From Halosimplex aquaticum (lineage in GTDB: Archaea > Halobacteriota > Halobacteria > Halobacteriales > Haloarculaceae), in the NCBI RefSeq assembly GCF_028747785.1, contig NZ_CP118158.1, positions 1 to 64,000 of the forward strand: DNA of 64,000 bases, in the 5' to 3' direction. The number at the start of each line of letters is the position of its first letter. The first letter of the stretch is position 1. A model generated the notes under the pieces. The model was not told the origin of the DNA. It saw only the letters and a program-made list of their open reading frames with translations, and did no database searches. The position numbers and the translations under genes were made by a program. This document shows, piece by piece, positions 1 through 10,925 of the stretch.

Positions 1-783
1 GGCAGCGGGACGTCACCGTCTCGTCTCCGCGTCCCGGCGCTCGTTCTCGTCGGGTTCGACGGCGTGCCGAGCAGGTCCGCCGGGTCAGGCGCACCGCGAG
101 GGGTTCGAGCAGCGAGATCGGACACGCGTCCTGCCACGGTCCTCGGCGTGCCCGTCGGCCCGCTGCTTGATGAACCCGGTCCAGCCCGGCAACGCGGCGA
201 GGTGGTGCTCGAATATCTCCTCCCAGCGGCCTTCCGGACAGTCCGAGAGGACGGTCTCCAGGGCCTCGACCGGTGACTCGGGGAGGTCCGAGGTGTCGTC
301 GCAGCCGGGAATCTCGTCGTCGTACGGCGCCAGGTCGCGCCAGGCGGCGTAGAATCCCCGCTCGCGGCCCGGCATCGGCCACTCGGCCTGCCCCTGGTCG
401 AGGAACGCGGCGAGCCACTTCGAGAGCACCCGGTCGACCCGCTCCGTCGCGGTGTCGGGCTCTGTTTCGTGCTCCGACTCGGCGGCGGCCATCTCGTCGA
501 GCAAGGTTTCGGGGTCCCCGGAGACGCCGTGTGCGTGGAGTTCGTCGGCCAGCACGTCGGGGTCGATCCGGCCGTCCTCCCAGGCCCGGCGGAAGGCCGA
601 GGGGCGGGGATAGCCGCGTCCGCCGAACAGCTGCTCGGCCTCCGCGACAGCGCGGTGGAACGGGCGGTCCTCGAACCCCGCGAGGGGGTTCGCCGTGACG
701 AACGAGTGCAGCGGCCAGACCGAGCCGACCGTCTCGGCCGCGCGGTCGATGCTGTCTTCCAGGGTGGCGCGTTCAAGCGTCAT
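1..783 (-). CDS. dabA: DabA-type inorganic carbon transporter subunit (DUF2309), partial, frameshifted
   Basis: N-terminal part of a DabA/UPF0753 protein, the cytoplasmic zinc-binding, carbonic-anhydrase-like half of the DAB dissolved-inorganic-carbon uptake system. The recognisable start is the motif VWPLHSFVTANPLAGFEDRPF near residue 20, typical of this family. The gene runs off the left edge, so the catalytic Cys/Asp/His residues lie outside the window. The frame breaks near position 160: past GWTGFIKQRADGHAED, the +2 frame restores DPWQDACPISLLEPLAVRL, which matches the family pattern of a PxxLLExLAVRL helix. The start overlaps the dabB stop by 11 bp, so the two are one transcript. The frame break is probably a sequencing error. 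Confidence 0.85.
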
Positions 784-2259
784 TGTAGTCCTCCTTGCGG
801 GTGAGAATCGTCTCCGGGTCCGGTTGCGAGCGGTTCAACAGCGCGACGTAGAGGCGCTCGCTGGAGCGGTGCCAGCCGAGTTCCGTCGCCAGGTACGAGA
901 CGGCGAACAGGGCGGCGACGCCGACGTGGACGGCAGTCAGTTCGGTCGGCGCCTTCGCCATCGGCGCGCCGGCGATCACCGTCGAGATGGCGTTGAACAG
1001 CACGCCGTAGGCGCCGATGGCCGCCAGGACGACGAGAGGCACGCTGACGAGCCTGACGACCGGCGAGAGGGTCGACCGCCGAGCACGTCGCGCGCGCGCG
1101 TGCATCGTCGTCAGGACGACGACGAACGCCAGGAAGAGCCCGCTGTCCAGATGCGTCCCCTTTCCGGTGAGGACTGCGAACAGGGCGCCGCCGCCCAGCG
1201 CCGTGAGCAGGCTGACGACGGCACCGGGGACCGAGAGCCGATTCCCTTTCGAGCGCTTCGGTGTCGTCTGCTCGACGGCCTCGCCGGACGAGAGGAACAG
1301 GTACGCCTTGTAGAAGCCGTGCAGGACGAGGTGGGTGATGGCGGCCGCGAAGAAGCCGAGCCCGCACTGGAGTATCATGAAGCCCATCTGGGCCATCGTC
1401 GAGGCGCCGAGCTTGCGCTTGACGTCGGTCTGGACGAGGAGCAAGGCCTGCCCGAGCAGCGTACTGAGCGCGCCGACGACGACGATCCCCGACATGACGG
1501 CGGTCTCGCCGGCGAACAGCGGCGCGAAGCGGGTCAACAGGATTCCGCCGGCGTTGACGAACCCGGCGTGCATCAGCGCCGACGCCGGCGTCGGCGCCGT
1601 CATCGACGACAGCAGCCAGGAGTGGAACGGGAACAGGGCCGACTGGATGATCGCCGCGAGGAAGAGACAGCCCACGGCAACGAGCGCGACGGTCCGCGGA
1701 AGAGAATCGACCTGACCGAGGATCCCGGTGATAGAGGTGGTGCCGGTCGCCCACACCAGCGCGGTCAGGCCGGCGGCCAGCAGCCCGCTGCTGGCGAGGA
1801 AGTACCGGCGTGCGGTCCCGGCTGCAGCCTGCGCCTGCGGCCAGTCGCGGACGTGCCCGATGAGCGAGGCCATGAGGAGCCCCATCGCAAGCCACGCCCC
1901 CGCGAACAGCACGACGTGGTCTGCCGCGGTCATCGTCATGACGACGAGCGTGAACGCGAAGATCCGAGCGAAGAACGCGTCGAGATAGCGGTCCCCGGCC
2001 ATGTAACGGCGGGAGTAGCTGTGGACGATGCCGCTGAAGAAGGTGACCACCACCCACATGACCGCGGTCAGCCCGTCGATCACGACCAGGCCCGCGACCC
2101 CCCATTCGGACCCGCTCGTAACCGACAGTGCGAGCGCGGCCGCGCCGAGGAGGAAGAGGGCCCAGACCGCCCCGGTCGCCGCTCGGGGACGAACGAAGCC
2201 GACGGAACCGTCGTTTCAGCGGGCTGTACGGCGTCGTTCGCTCGCGTTTGGCCAGTCAT
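773..2259 (-). CDS. dabB: DabB-type proton-conducting membrane subunit, frameshifted near its N-terminus
   Basis: Integral membrane protein of the NuoL/MrpA proton-translocating family. Next to dabA this identifies DabB, thought to couple cation flow to CO2 hydration by DabA. At least 12 hydrophobic segments are visible. The family core includes FPFHSWLLSSMTAPTPASAL (the loop with the conserved His and Pro) and a Lys-rich TDVKRKLGASTMAQMG segment. The start at MTGQTRAND is chosen because the first helix (WALFLLGAAALALSV) is reached only if one base missing in a CGG(G)CG run near 2180 is restored; the locus is then 496 codons. First gene of the dabB-dabA operon. Confidence 0.85.
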
Positions 2260-2748
2260 CGTTTGGATCCTCGACCAGTCTGTCTCGCTTCCGCGACGCC
2301 CGTCGGGGTCGGGTCGCAGACGAGTGGTCGTCGTTACACCACTGTAGAACAATCTGGTTATTATATCCTCCGATATGACCAGTCTGTTCGATATTCAGTG
2401 CATGATAGAACATTATAGTCATTGTACTGTACCCCACAGCACAGGTCGGCGCAGAGAATCCCCGGAATCGCCGAAACGGCCCAACAGTCGGTTTTCGGCG
2501 CTCGCTGGCGATCCAGACCGGAGACGCACTACCGGTGATTCGGAGACGAGCGTCCGGGGCGGTACACCGAAACGAGAACGGATCGGTCCCTACTGCCCCA
2601 CGAACGAACAGTTCGATCGAGAACGGCGAGCGATATCCGTTCCCGTTCGACAGTTCGTTCGTCCCGAGCGCAACGCCGACACCGAACAGGTCGCTCCGGG
2701 GGACTGCTTATCGAGCGCGTTTGCGCGTGGAACGGTCGGTGGCCGGTA
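2260..2748. other. Intergenic region upstream of dabB
   Basis: No coding region is convincing here. The part nearest dabB (about 2345-2435) is clearly AT-richer than the rest and contains several TATA-like stretches, such as GGATATAATAACC read on the minus strand, so it probably holds the dabBA promoter. A long 5' leader would follow if that box is used, because it lies about 100 bp from the chosen dabB start. The rest, up to the 3' end of the Lrp-type gene, shows nothing I can name. Confidence 0.5.
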
Positions 2749-3212
2749 TCACCGCGAGGAGAAGTCGTCGAACGGAGTCGACTCGTGGCTGCGGACGAGC
2801 ACCTCGTCGGCGACGGTCAGTCCCATGTCGAGGAGTTCCTGCGCGACCGGCGTGATGTCGCCGTCGGTCTCGCCGACGGCCGTCACGAGGAGGTTCTTCT
2901 CGCCCGTGACCAGTTCCTGCACCGAGACGACGCCCGAGATGTCGAGGATATCGTCGATGATTTCGCCGCGTTCGGGGATCGGGGCGGTGCAGAACAGCAG
3001 CATCCGGAGGGGGTAGCCGGACTTCTGGTAGTCGACGTCGGCGCTGTACCCCTTGATCACCCCCTCCGATTCGAGTCGCTGGATGCGCTTCCGGACCGTG
3101 CTCGACGAGGCGTCGGTCCGCTCGGCGATCTCGCCCGAGGAGAGGTTGCGCGCGTCCTCCTGCAGCGCGGCGAGGATCTCCGATCGGTCTCGTCGAGTTC
3201 GTAATCGACCAT
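2749..3212 (-). CDS. Lrp/AsnC family transcriptional regulator, frameshifted at codon 10-11
   Basis: Winged-helix regulator of about 154 residues. An N-terminal HTH (ILAALQEDARNLSSGEIAERTDASSSTVRKRIQRLE) is followed by an RAM/ligand-sensing domain with the pattern GVIKGYSADVDYQKSGYPL. The native start is read as MVDYELDETD, the usual haloarchaeal beginning. One missing base near 3187 separates that frame from the rest, and the locus is one base short of a multiple of three. It is transcribed in the same direction as dabB and sits about 490 bp upstream of it, so regulation of the carbon-uptake genes is possible but unproven. Confidence 0.82.
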
Positions 3213-3273
3213 ACTCCCGATTCCCGCCGGAGAACATAAGGAACTTCGGCTGTCAGTCCGGTTCCGTCGTCGA

Positions 3274-3572
3274 CTACCGACTCTCGCGCTGTTCGACCTT
3301 GTTCAACTCGATCAGCAGTCGGAAGATGGCCTTGACGAGGTTGGAGTCGACGTCGAACTGCTCGGCGTTCTCGCCGGCGCGATCCATGACCGCTTGTTCC
3401 TGATCCTCGTCGGTCGTCGGCAGATCGCGCTCGTCTTTGACCTGGGCGATCGTGTCGGCGACGTAGGTCCGCTGGGCGATCAACTCGACGATCTCGCGGT
3501 CGATCGTCCGGATCTCCTCGCGGAGTTCGTCCAGGCTCATCTCCTCGGCGTACTGGGTGGATTCGTCGTCGC

Positions 3573-3576
<4 letters not shown>
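3274..3576 (-). CDS. chorismate mutase, AroQ type
   Basis: All-helical 100-residue AroQ-class chorismate mutase, converting chorismate to prephenate for Phe and Tyr synthesis. The motif SLDELREEIRTIDREIVELIAQRTYVADTIA has the family's first-helix Arg and the second-helix Arg/Lys pattern, and the C-terminal helix (KAIFRLLIELNKVEQRESR) closes the domain. I start at MSDDESTQ, whose ATG overlaps the shikimate kinase stop as ATGA, the standard translational coupling here. It therefore forms an aromatic-amino-acid operon with the upstream shikimate kinase gene. Confidence 0.9.
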
Positions 3577-4424
<848 letters not shown>

Positions 4425-4543
4425 CGTCCGTCTGTCTTCCCGGGCGGTATTTACCTCTGTGGGAATCCGGCAAGCGGAGCGTCCGGGGCGTCCGACGCGA
4501 GCGGAACGCGACGCTTTTGGGGTGCTGGCGGGAACGAACGGGT

Positions 4544-4972
4544 ATGAGCGCGCGCAACGACGTGCCGCCGGACACGCTCGGGGTCGAACTGACCGAGGAC
4601 GGCGTCGTCGTCGAGTACCACGACGGTCGCGAGGTCTTCTACCGCGGCGTCCCGACGGCGGTCGAGGACAGCGTCCGCGCCGGTCCCGGCAAGGAGGTCC
4701 ACGTGCTGGTCACCGACGAGACCGAGACGCAGGGCATCATGCTCTACATCAACGACCTGAACACGCACGACGACATCCTCCAGGACACCGGCGTCGGCCG
4801 CGTCATGATCGAGGACGGCGAGGAGGAGACGCTCTTCCAGGGCGTGACCGCCAGCGCCGAGGCCCACCGGGTCGAGGTGGAGGCGGACCTCTCGGTGGTC
4901 AACGGGCGCGTGTTCGTCTTCGCCGAGGACGAGATGGGCGAGCGCAGTTACGAGATCGTCGAGAACGCGTAG
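4544..4972 (+). CDS. DUF5796 family haloarchaeal protein
   Basis: Acidic 142-residue soluble protein of unknown function that I recognise as the haloarchaeal DUF5796 type, from its start DVPPDTLGVELTEDGVVVEY and its predicted all-beta pattern. No catalytic motif is evident. It is divergent from the shikimate kinase operon. The start MSARND is supported by a TATA-like CTTTTGG about 25-31 bp upstream, typical of leaderless haloarchaeal transcripts. Confidence 0.75.
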   Translation: MSARNDVPPDTLGVELTEDGVVVEYHDGREVFYRGVPTAVEDSVRAGPGKEVHVLVTDETETQGIMLYINDLNTHDDILQDTGVGRVMIEDGEEETLFQGVTASAEAHRVEVEADLSVVNGRVFVFAEDEMGERSYEIVENA

Positions 4973-5023
4973 CGGGCACGCCTGGTGGTCACTCCCCGAT
5001 CACGGATTTTCCCCTTTGGGCCC

Positions 5024-5158
5024 TCACTGGATGTACGACGGCTCTTCGGCGTCGCAGTTCTCCTCGTGCTGTCGCGCGTCGGACTGGTCGTCGAACATCA
5101 ACCCGCAGGCCTCGCACTTGTACCAGGTCATCTCGTCGCGCTCGGTAGTCACGACCAT
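5024..5158 (-). CDS. small CxxC...HxxxxC zinc-finger protein
   Basis: Forty-four-residue protein with one zinc-finger unit, YKCEACGLMFDDQSDARQHE followed by ENC. The ligands are CxxC, then His and Cys (a C2HC arrangement). Such micro zinc-finger proteins are common and mostly uncharacterised in haloarchaea. I start at MVVTTERDEM rather than at upstream in-frame starts because the upstream residues lack the family character. Convergent with the DUF5796 gene; a T-rich tract between them may stop both transcripts. Confidence 0.8.
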   Translation of the reverse strand: MVVTTERDEMTWYKCEACGLMFDDQSDARQHEENCDAEEPSYIQ

Positions 5159-5448
5159 GGTAGAGTGTGCGTCGGCAACCGGTAAAGGCGTTTCTCCAGT
5201 CTGACGGACGATCGGTCTCACGTGCGGACAGATCAGATCCAGCATCCGGCCGAGAACCGGACACGTCGATCAGTGAGTAAGTTACTGGCCGGTCCATTCC
5301 AATTGATGGCCGACCCGGATGACGGTAACTAAGACGCTATTCAGTGGAGAATGACGCCCTCTTATCCGGTGATCTCCGCTACGTAAGCTGTCACAATCTC
5401 TATTCTCGTTCGAGTTGTTTGTTAACGTTGCCCAAAGTGAGGTGCATC

Positions 5449-5847
5449 ATGGCGTCACAGCAGACGGTCCAAGAAGTAGAAGAATCGCTCGGACAGGTAC
5501 CTGGGTGGATGGAGATCATCGCGGAGCCAGCAAGCGACCACTGGGGGATCTTCCGGGATCTCAACCTCGGGGAGACCGAACTCTCTCCGCGCGAGAAAGC
5601 GCTCATCGGCGTGAGCGCAGCGGCGGCGATGAACTGTCCCTACTGCACGTACTTCCACAAGGAAGAAGCTCGATTTGCGGGCGTATCGGAGGCCGAACTC
5701 AAGGAGGCGGTCAACGTAGCCGGCATAACCGAGTACTTCTCGACGCTGCTGCACGGGAACGAATACGAGGAAGCGGAGTTCGCCACCGAGACGGACGAGA
5801 TATTCGAGCACATCCGGGACCAACAGGCCGCCCAGGCCGACGACTGA
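5449..5847 (+). CDS. carboxymuconolactone decarboxylase / AhpD-like protein
   Basis: 132-residue CMD-superfamily protein with the AhpD-type redox motif NCPYCTYFH (Cys63, Cys66, His70), characteristic of proteins that relay electrons to peroxidases or act as alkylhydroperoxidases. The helical core (LSPREKALIGVSAAAAMNCP, then AELKEAVNVAGITEYFSTL) is complete. The start MASQQTVQEV has a GGTG-type Shine-Dalgarno a few bases before it. Monocistronic by position. The substrate cannot be assigned; a peroxide-defence role is the usual inference for a CxxC-bearing member. Confidence 0.85.
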   Translation: MASQQTVQEVEESLGQVPGWMEIIAEPASDHWGIFRDLNLGETELSPREKALIGVSAAAAMNCPYCTYFHKEEARFAGVSEAELKEAVNVAGITEYFSTLLHGNEYEEAEFATETDEIFEHIRDQQAAQADD

Positions 5848-6157
5848 ACGAACTGACTCCGGGACCAGTCTCTTTTCTTTGCGACGAGACGCAGAGTTGA
5901 GGAGCCCCGACCCCGGGCAGAGAACCCGGTTACTAATTTCAGCACGGTTCTCAGCCGATCTTCTGGTAAATCCGTTTCGCGCGTAGAGGAGTCGATTCTG
6001 ATTGAACCGCTGTGGAAGGAAACCGACTGACTACAACCGCAGAAATTGCTGGAGAAGAAAGCCCGACAGGGGTCGCACCCGCCCCGCACAGCGCCGCAGA
6101 CGGCCACACGACTCCCCAACCGATTCGCTCCCTACAGTCGCTCACTCACATGATGTC

Positions 6158-6326
6158 GTCGCGAGATGAAACTCGCGACAGCGCGCGCCACCGCGATTTT
6201 TCTTTTTGCGGTCCCTGTATGCATCCGGCGCCGAAGGGTCCCCGAACTCGCGCGGAGCGCGAGTTCGGCCTTTTCACCCATGCTGCTGGGGGCGCTGCGC
6301 GCGACCCCGGCGAAAAAGATGGTGAG
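6158..6326. repeat. Hairpin cluster A (member of a dispersed intergenic hairpin family)
   Basis: Two perfect short hairpins: GTCGCGAG/CTCGCGAC (8 bp, 6-nt loop, 6158-6179) and CCGAACTCGCGC-GGA-GCGCGAGTTCGG (12 bp, 3-nt loop, 6242-6268), the second followed by CCTTTTCAC. The block TTTTCACCCATGCTG ... GACCCCGGCGAAAAAGATGG then resembles the block at 31616-31698 (TTTTTTCACTCATGTT ... CCGGGGCGGGGAAAAGATG). The shared layout of GC hairpin, T-run, spacer, A-rich end suggests a common element type. Confidence 0.6.
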
Positions 6327-6330
6327 GAAG

Positions 6331-6337
6331 CATAAAG
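6331..6337 (+). promoter_or_regulatory. TATA box of the CDC48 gene
   Basis: CATAAAG, 24-30 bp before the CDC48 start codon, the distance expected for a leaderless haloarchaeal transcript. It supports starting the protein at MGSGDAIEV rather than at any upstream in-frame codon. Confidence 0.55.
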
Positions 6338-6360
6338 AGCGTCGGCCCGGTAGGTCGGAT

Positions 6361-8550
6361 ATGGGAAGCGGCGACGCCATCGAGGTCTCCGTCGAGGGTG
6401 CGAACAAGCGGGACGCAGGCCGCGGGATCGCGAGAGTGCCCGAGGCCGTCCGGTCCCGGTTGGGGGTATTGAGCGGCGACCCGCTCGTCATCGAGGGCGA
6501 TCGGGCGACGGTCGCGAAGGCATGGCCCGAGAGCGGCGACGGCGCGTACATCCGCATCGACGCCGACACGCGCGCCAACGCCGGTGTGAACATCGGCGAC
6601 ACCGTCACGGTCGAGCAGACCTCCGTCCGCGAGGCCGACAGCCTCACCGTCCGGCTCGCGCAGACGGTCGGACTGGACGACAAGCAGCAGGAAGCCGCCG
6701 TCCGCCGGGCGCTGCTCGACCGGCCGCTCCGGGAGGGCGAGCAGGTCCACATCGACGGCGTCGGCGCGTTCGCCGTCTCGGGGACCGACCCCGCCGGCGC
6801 GGTACGCGTGACCGACGAGACGGACATCACCGTGTTGCCGCCGATCCAGGGCGGGACCGGGAGCGCGGGGACCGGCGGGACGAGCGGATCTGGGACGGAA
6901 ACAGGCGGGACCGGAACCGGTGGCGCCGCCGGCGGGTCGACCGCCTCGGCGGACTCGAACGCCGGCTCGACGCCCGACGAATCCGCCTCGCGGACGGGCG
7001 TCTCTTACGAGGACATCGGCGGGCTCGACGACGAACTCGACCAGGTCCGGGAGATGATCGAACTCCCGCTGTCCGAGCCCGAACTGTTCACCCGGCTGGG
7101 CATCTCGCCGCCGCGCGGTGTCCTCCTGCACGGGCCGCCCGGCACCGGGAAGACGCTCATCGCCCGTGCGGTCGCCAACGAGGTCGACGCGTACTTCGAC
7201 GTGATCTCCGGGCCGGAGGTCGTCTCGAAGTACAAGGGCGAGAGCGAGGAGCGCCTGCGCGAGGCGTTCGCCCGCGCCGAGGAGAACGCCCCGGCCATCG
7301 TCTTCATCGACGAGATCGACGCGATCGCTGGCGAACGCGACGAGGACTCGGACATGGAAAATCGGGTGGTCGCGCAGTTGCTGACGCTGCTCGACGGGCT
7401 CGAAGAGCGCGGCCAGGTCATCGTCATCGGCGCGACCAACCGCGTCGACAGCATCGACCCCGCGCTCCGACGGGGCGGGCGTTTCGATCGGGAGATCGAG
7501 ATCGGAGTGCCCGACGAGACCGGCCGGAGGGAGATTCTCGACGTTCACACGCGCGGCATGCCGCTCGCCGAGGACGTCGACCTCGACCGCGTCGCCGCTC
7601 GGACGCACGGCTTCGTCGGGGCGGACCTCCACACGCTGACGACCGAGGCGGCGATGCACGCGCTGCGGCGGACCCGAGACGAGCCACAGGTGACGCGCGA
7701 AGACATGGAGGCGGCGCTGCGGGCGGTCGAGCCCTCGGCGATGCGCGAGTACGTCGCCGAGTCGCCCACGGTCACGTTCGAGGACGTGGGCGGGCTGGCC
7801 GAGGCGAAATCGACGCTGGAACAGGCGGTCGAGTGGCCGCTGGAGTACGGGCCGCTGTTCGATGCGACGAACACCGACCCGCCCTCCGGCGTGTTGCTCT
7901 ACGGACCGCCCGGCACGGGGAAGACGCTGCTGGCCCGCGCCGTCGCCGGCGAGAGCGGCGTCAACTTCATCCGCGTCGCCGGCCCCGAACTGATGGATCG
8001 GTACGTCGGCGAGAGCGAGAAGGCGGTCCGCGAGGTGTTCGACCGCGCGCGCCAGACCGCGCCGGCCATCGTCTTCTTCGACGAGATCGACGGCATCGCC
8101 GGCGGGCGCATGGAGGGCAACGAGGTGACCGAGCGGGTCGTCTCGCAGTTGCTGACGGAGATGGACAGCGCCGCCGAGAACCCGAACATCGTCGTCCTCG
8201 CGGCCACGAATCGCCGCGACATGCTCGACGACGCGCTCCTGCGACCGGGCCGGCTGGAACAGCACGTCGAGGTTCCGAACCCGGACGAGCACGGCCGGCG
8301 GGCGATCCTCGACGTCCACACCGAGGGCAAGCCGCTCGGCGACGACGTGGACCTGGACGACCTCGCGGCCGAGACCGAGGGACTCTCCGGCGCCCAGATC
8401 GAGTCGCTCGTCCGCGCGGCGTCGATGCGGGCTATCAGCGAGGTCGCGGCGGGCGTCGACCCCGCGGAGGCCAACGAGCGCGCCGGCGACGTCGTCATCG
8501 GGAGAGACGACTTCGAGGCGGCGCTGGAACGGATCGAGGCCGCACAGTAG
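6361..8550 (+). CDS. CDC48/VAT-type AAA+ ATPase with an inserted Gly-rich linker
   Basis: 729-residue double-ring AAA+ unfoldase of the Cdc48/VAT family, which extracts and unfolds proteins for the proteasome. N-domain (double-psi barrel plus four-fold beta) residues 1-160; D1 with Walker A GPPGTGKT at 258-265 and Walker B FIDEID at 315-320; D2 with Walker A at 515-522 and Walker B FFDEID at 572-577. Between the N-domain and D1 lies a roughly 50-residue stretch of almost only Gly, Ser, Thr and Ala (164-213), where classical CDC48 has a short linker. Haloarchaea encode several paralogues; this looks like a divergent one. No frame breaks despite its length. Confidence 0.92.
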   Translation: MGSGDAIEVSVEGANKRDAGRGIARVPEAVRSRLGVLSGDPLVIEGDRATVAKAWPESGDGAYIRIDADTRANAGVNIGDTVTVEQTSVREADSLTVRLAQTVGLDDKQQEAAVRRALLDRPLREGEQVHIDGVGAFAVSGTDPAGAVRVTDETDITVLPPIQGGTGSAGTGGTSGSGTETGGTGTGGAAGGSTASADSNAGSTPDESASRTGVSYEDIGGLDDELDQVREMIELPLSEPELFTRLGISPPRGVLLHGPPGTGKTLIARAVANEVDAYFDVISGPEVVSKYKGESEERLREAFARAEENAPAIVFIDEIDAIAGERDEDSDMENRVVAQLLTLLDGLEERGQVIVIGATNRVDSIDPALRRGGRFDREIEIGVPDETGRREILDVHTRGMPLAEDVDLDRVAARTHGFVGADLHTLTTEAAMHALRRTRDEPQVTREDMEAALRAVEPSAMREYVAESPTVTFEDVGGLAEAKSTLEQAVEWPLEYGPLFDATNTDPPSGVLLYGPPGTGKTLLARAVAGESGVNFIRVAGPELMDRYVGESEKAVREVFDRARQTAPAIVFFDEIDGIAGGRMEGNEVTERVVSQLLTEMDSAAENPNIVVLAATNRRDMLDDALLRPGRLEQHVEVPNPDEHGRRAILDVHTEGKPLGDDVDLDDLAAETEGLSGAQIESLVRAASMRAISEVAAGVDPAEANERAGDVVIGRDDFEAALERIEAAQ

Positions 8551-8653
8551 CGGTCCGCCCGCTCGGCCCGGCCGAGACCGCACGCGGTCGTCGGGGTTTG
8601 ACCCGTCCGACGGGTGGCTTTTTCACGTCGCCGGTGCAATATTTACCGAAACC

Positions 8654-10176
<1,523 letters not shown>

Positions 10177-10210
10177 CCAGCCCGTTTCGGCGTCTGGTCG
10201 TTCGTTCTGG

Positions 10211-10417
10211 CGCGCGCTGTCGCGCGTCTCGTCGTTCTCGTGAGCGAAGCGAACGAGAGCCAGCGAGAGCAAAGCTCTCGCCAGGCGCGACGAAACCGCG
10301 CGAGGTCTTCGTGAACGGAGTGAACGAAGGCTTGTCAGAGCTTGCTCTGACTGTGGATGAACAGCGTCGTCCGAGAGAGCGGAGCTCTCTCGTGATCTCG
10401 AAAATCGAGGATTTTCG
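10211..10417. repeat. Hairpin cluster B: tandem array of seven distinct inverted repeats
   Basis: Seven consecutive inverted repeats with different sequences: CGCGCG (10211-10226), TCTCGT (10236-10258), GCGAGAGC with AAA loop (10263-10281), CTTCGT (10307-10329), GTCAGAGC with TT loop (10334-10351), CGAGAGAGC with GGA loop (10372-10392), CGAAAATC with GAG loop (10399-10417). Stems of 8-9 bp with 2-3-nt loops are far denser than expected by chance. Their arms are unrelated to one another, so this is a structural rather than a sequence repeat. Confidence 0.65.
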
Positions 10418-10462
10418 GCGACAGCGAAGCGAGCAGCGCAGTCGGTTGGGGAGGTACGAGGT

Positions 10463-10561
10463 GCTGTGCGGTGCGGTCCCTGGCGGACTGAAAGGGCGAG
10501 GCTTCGTCGTCGCCCCCGCGACGCAAGCACTGGAAGGAGCGAAGCGACTGAAGCGCACAGC
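10463..10561 (+). ncRNA. Possible structured RNA or repeat element
   Basis: Closed by an 8-bp stem, GCTGTGCG with CGCACAGC, 99 nt overall. Inside is a GGGCGA/TCGCCC stem (10494-10515) and the phrase GGAGCGAAGCGACTGAAG. Phrases of this kind are familiar from haloarchaeal intergenic sequence, so it may be a repeat rather than a gene. The strand is a guess; transcription is not shown. Confidence 0.25.
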
Positions 10562-10925
10562 GAGCGGCGGCGTCACGAGCGTGCCGAGGGCTTTCAACGC
10601 CTGCTGTCGTCTCTTGTCAGGCCCGTCTGTCGAGCGGCAGTTCCGTGCCCGGATGCAACTCTCGGGTGGACAGACGGTACCACTCGAACGCGGAAAGCGA
10701 GAGGAGACGGGCCGTGGACGAGGAGGCGGGCCGCGGATGACCTGTCCGGACAGGTGCCGCGGCCGGTCGACGTGGCCTGGCCGAGCGCGGTTGTAGTGCC
10801 GGGTACGACGTGAAAAGCGTCTCGCCGGCAGGTACGCGTAACGGGTCCACTGATATAAACCTCGTGACTGAGAGCCGGCCGTCGGGTACCGACGGCGGAC
10901 CATCCGGTCGGGGACGCGCCCGTCG

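Larger units (their letters stand above)
5848..6360. other. Intergenic region before the CDC48 gene, with hairpins
   Basis: No gene is supported. A T-rich stretch (TCTCTTTTCTTTG) just after the AhpD-like gene could end its transcript. The distal half holds the hairpin cluster described separately and the CDC48 promoter. The middle (5890-6150) shows nothing recognisable. Confidence 0.5.
10177..10925. other. 750-bp spacer without a gene, rich in hairpins
   Basis: No credible protein is encoded on either strand. The first half is packed with short perfect inverted repeats (listed separately); a possible larger RNA fold follows at 10463-10561. From 10640 to 10925 I see only ordinary GC-rich sequence, plus a GATATAAACC stretch near 10850 pointing away from the DUF4349 gene. 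Confidence 0.6.

Noticed and set aside
773..2347. Long plus-strand open frames opposite dabBA and other genes, such as one of about 550 codons
   Set aside because: They are antisense shadows typical of GC-rich DNA; their products are Arg/Asp repeats without any domain.
10211..10561. CRISPR array in the hairpin-rich spacer
   Set aside because: The arms of successive hairpins are different sequences with no constant repeat or spacer length, and no cas gene is near.
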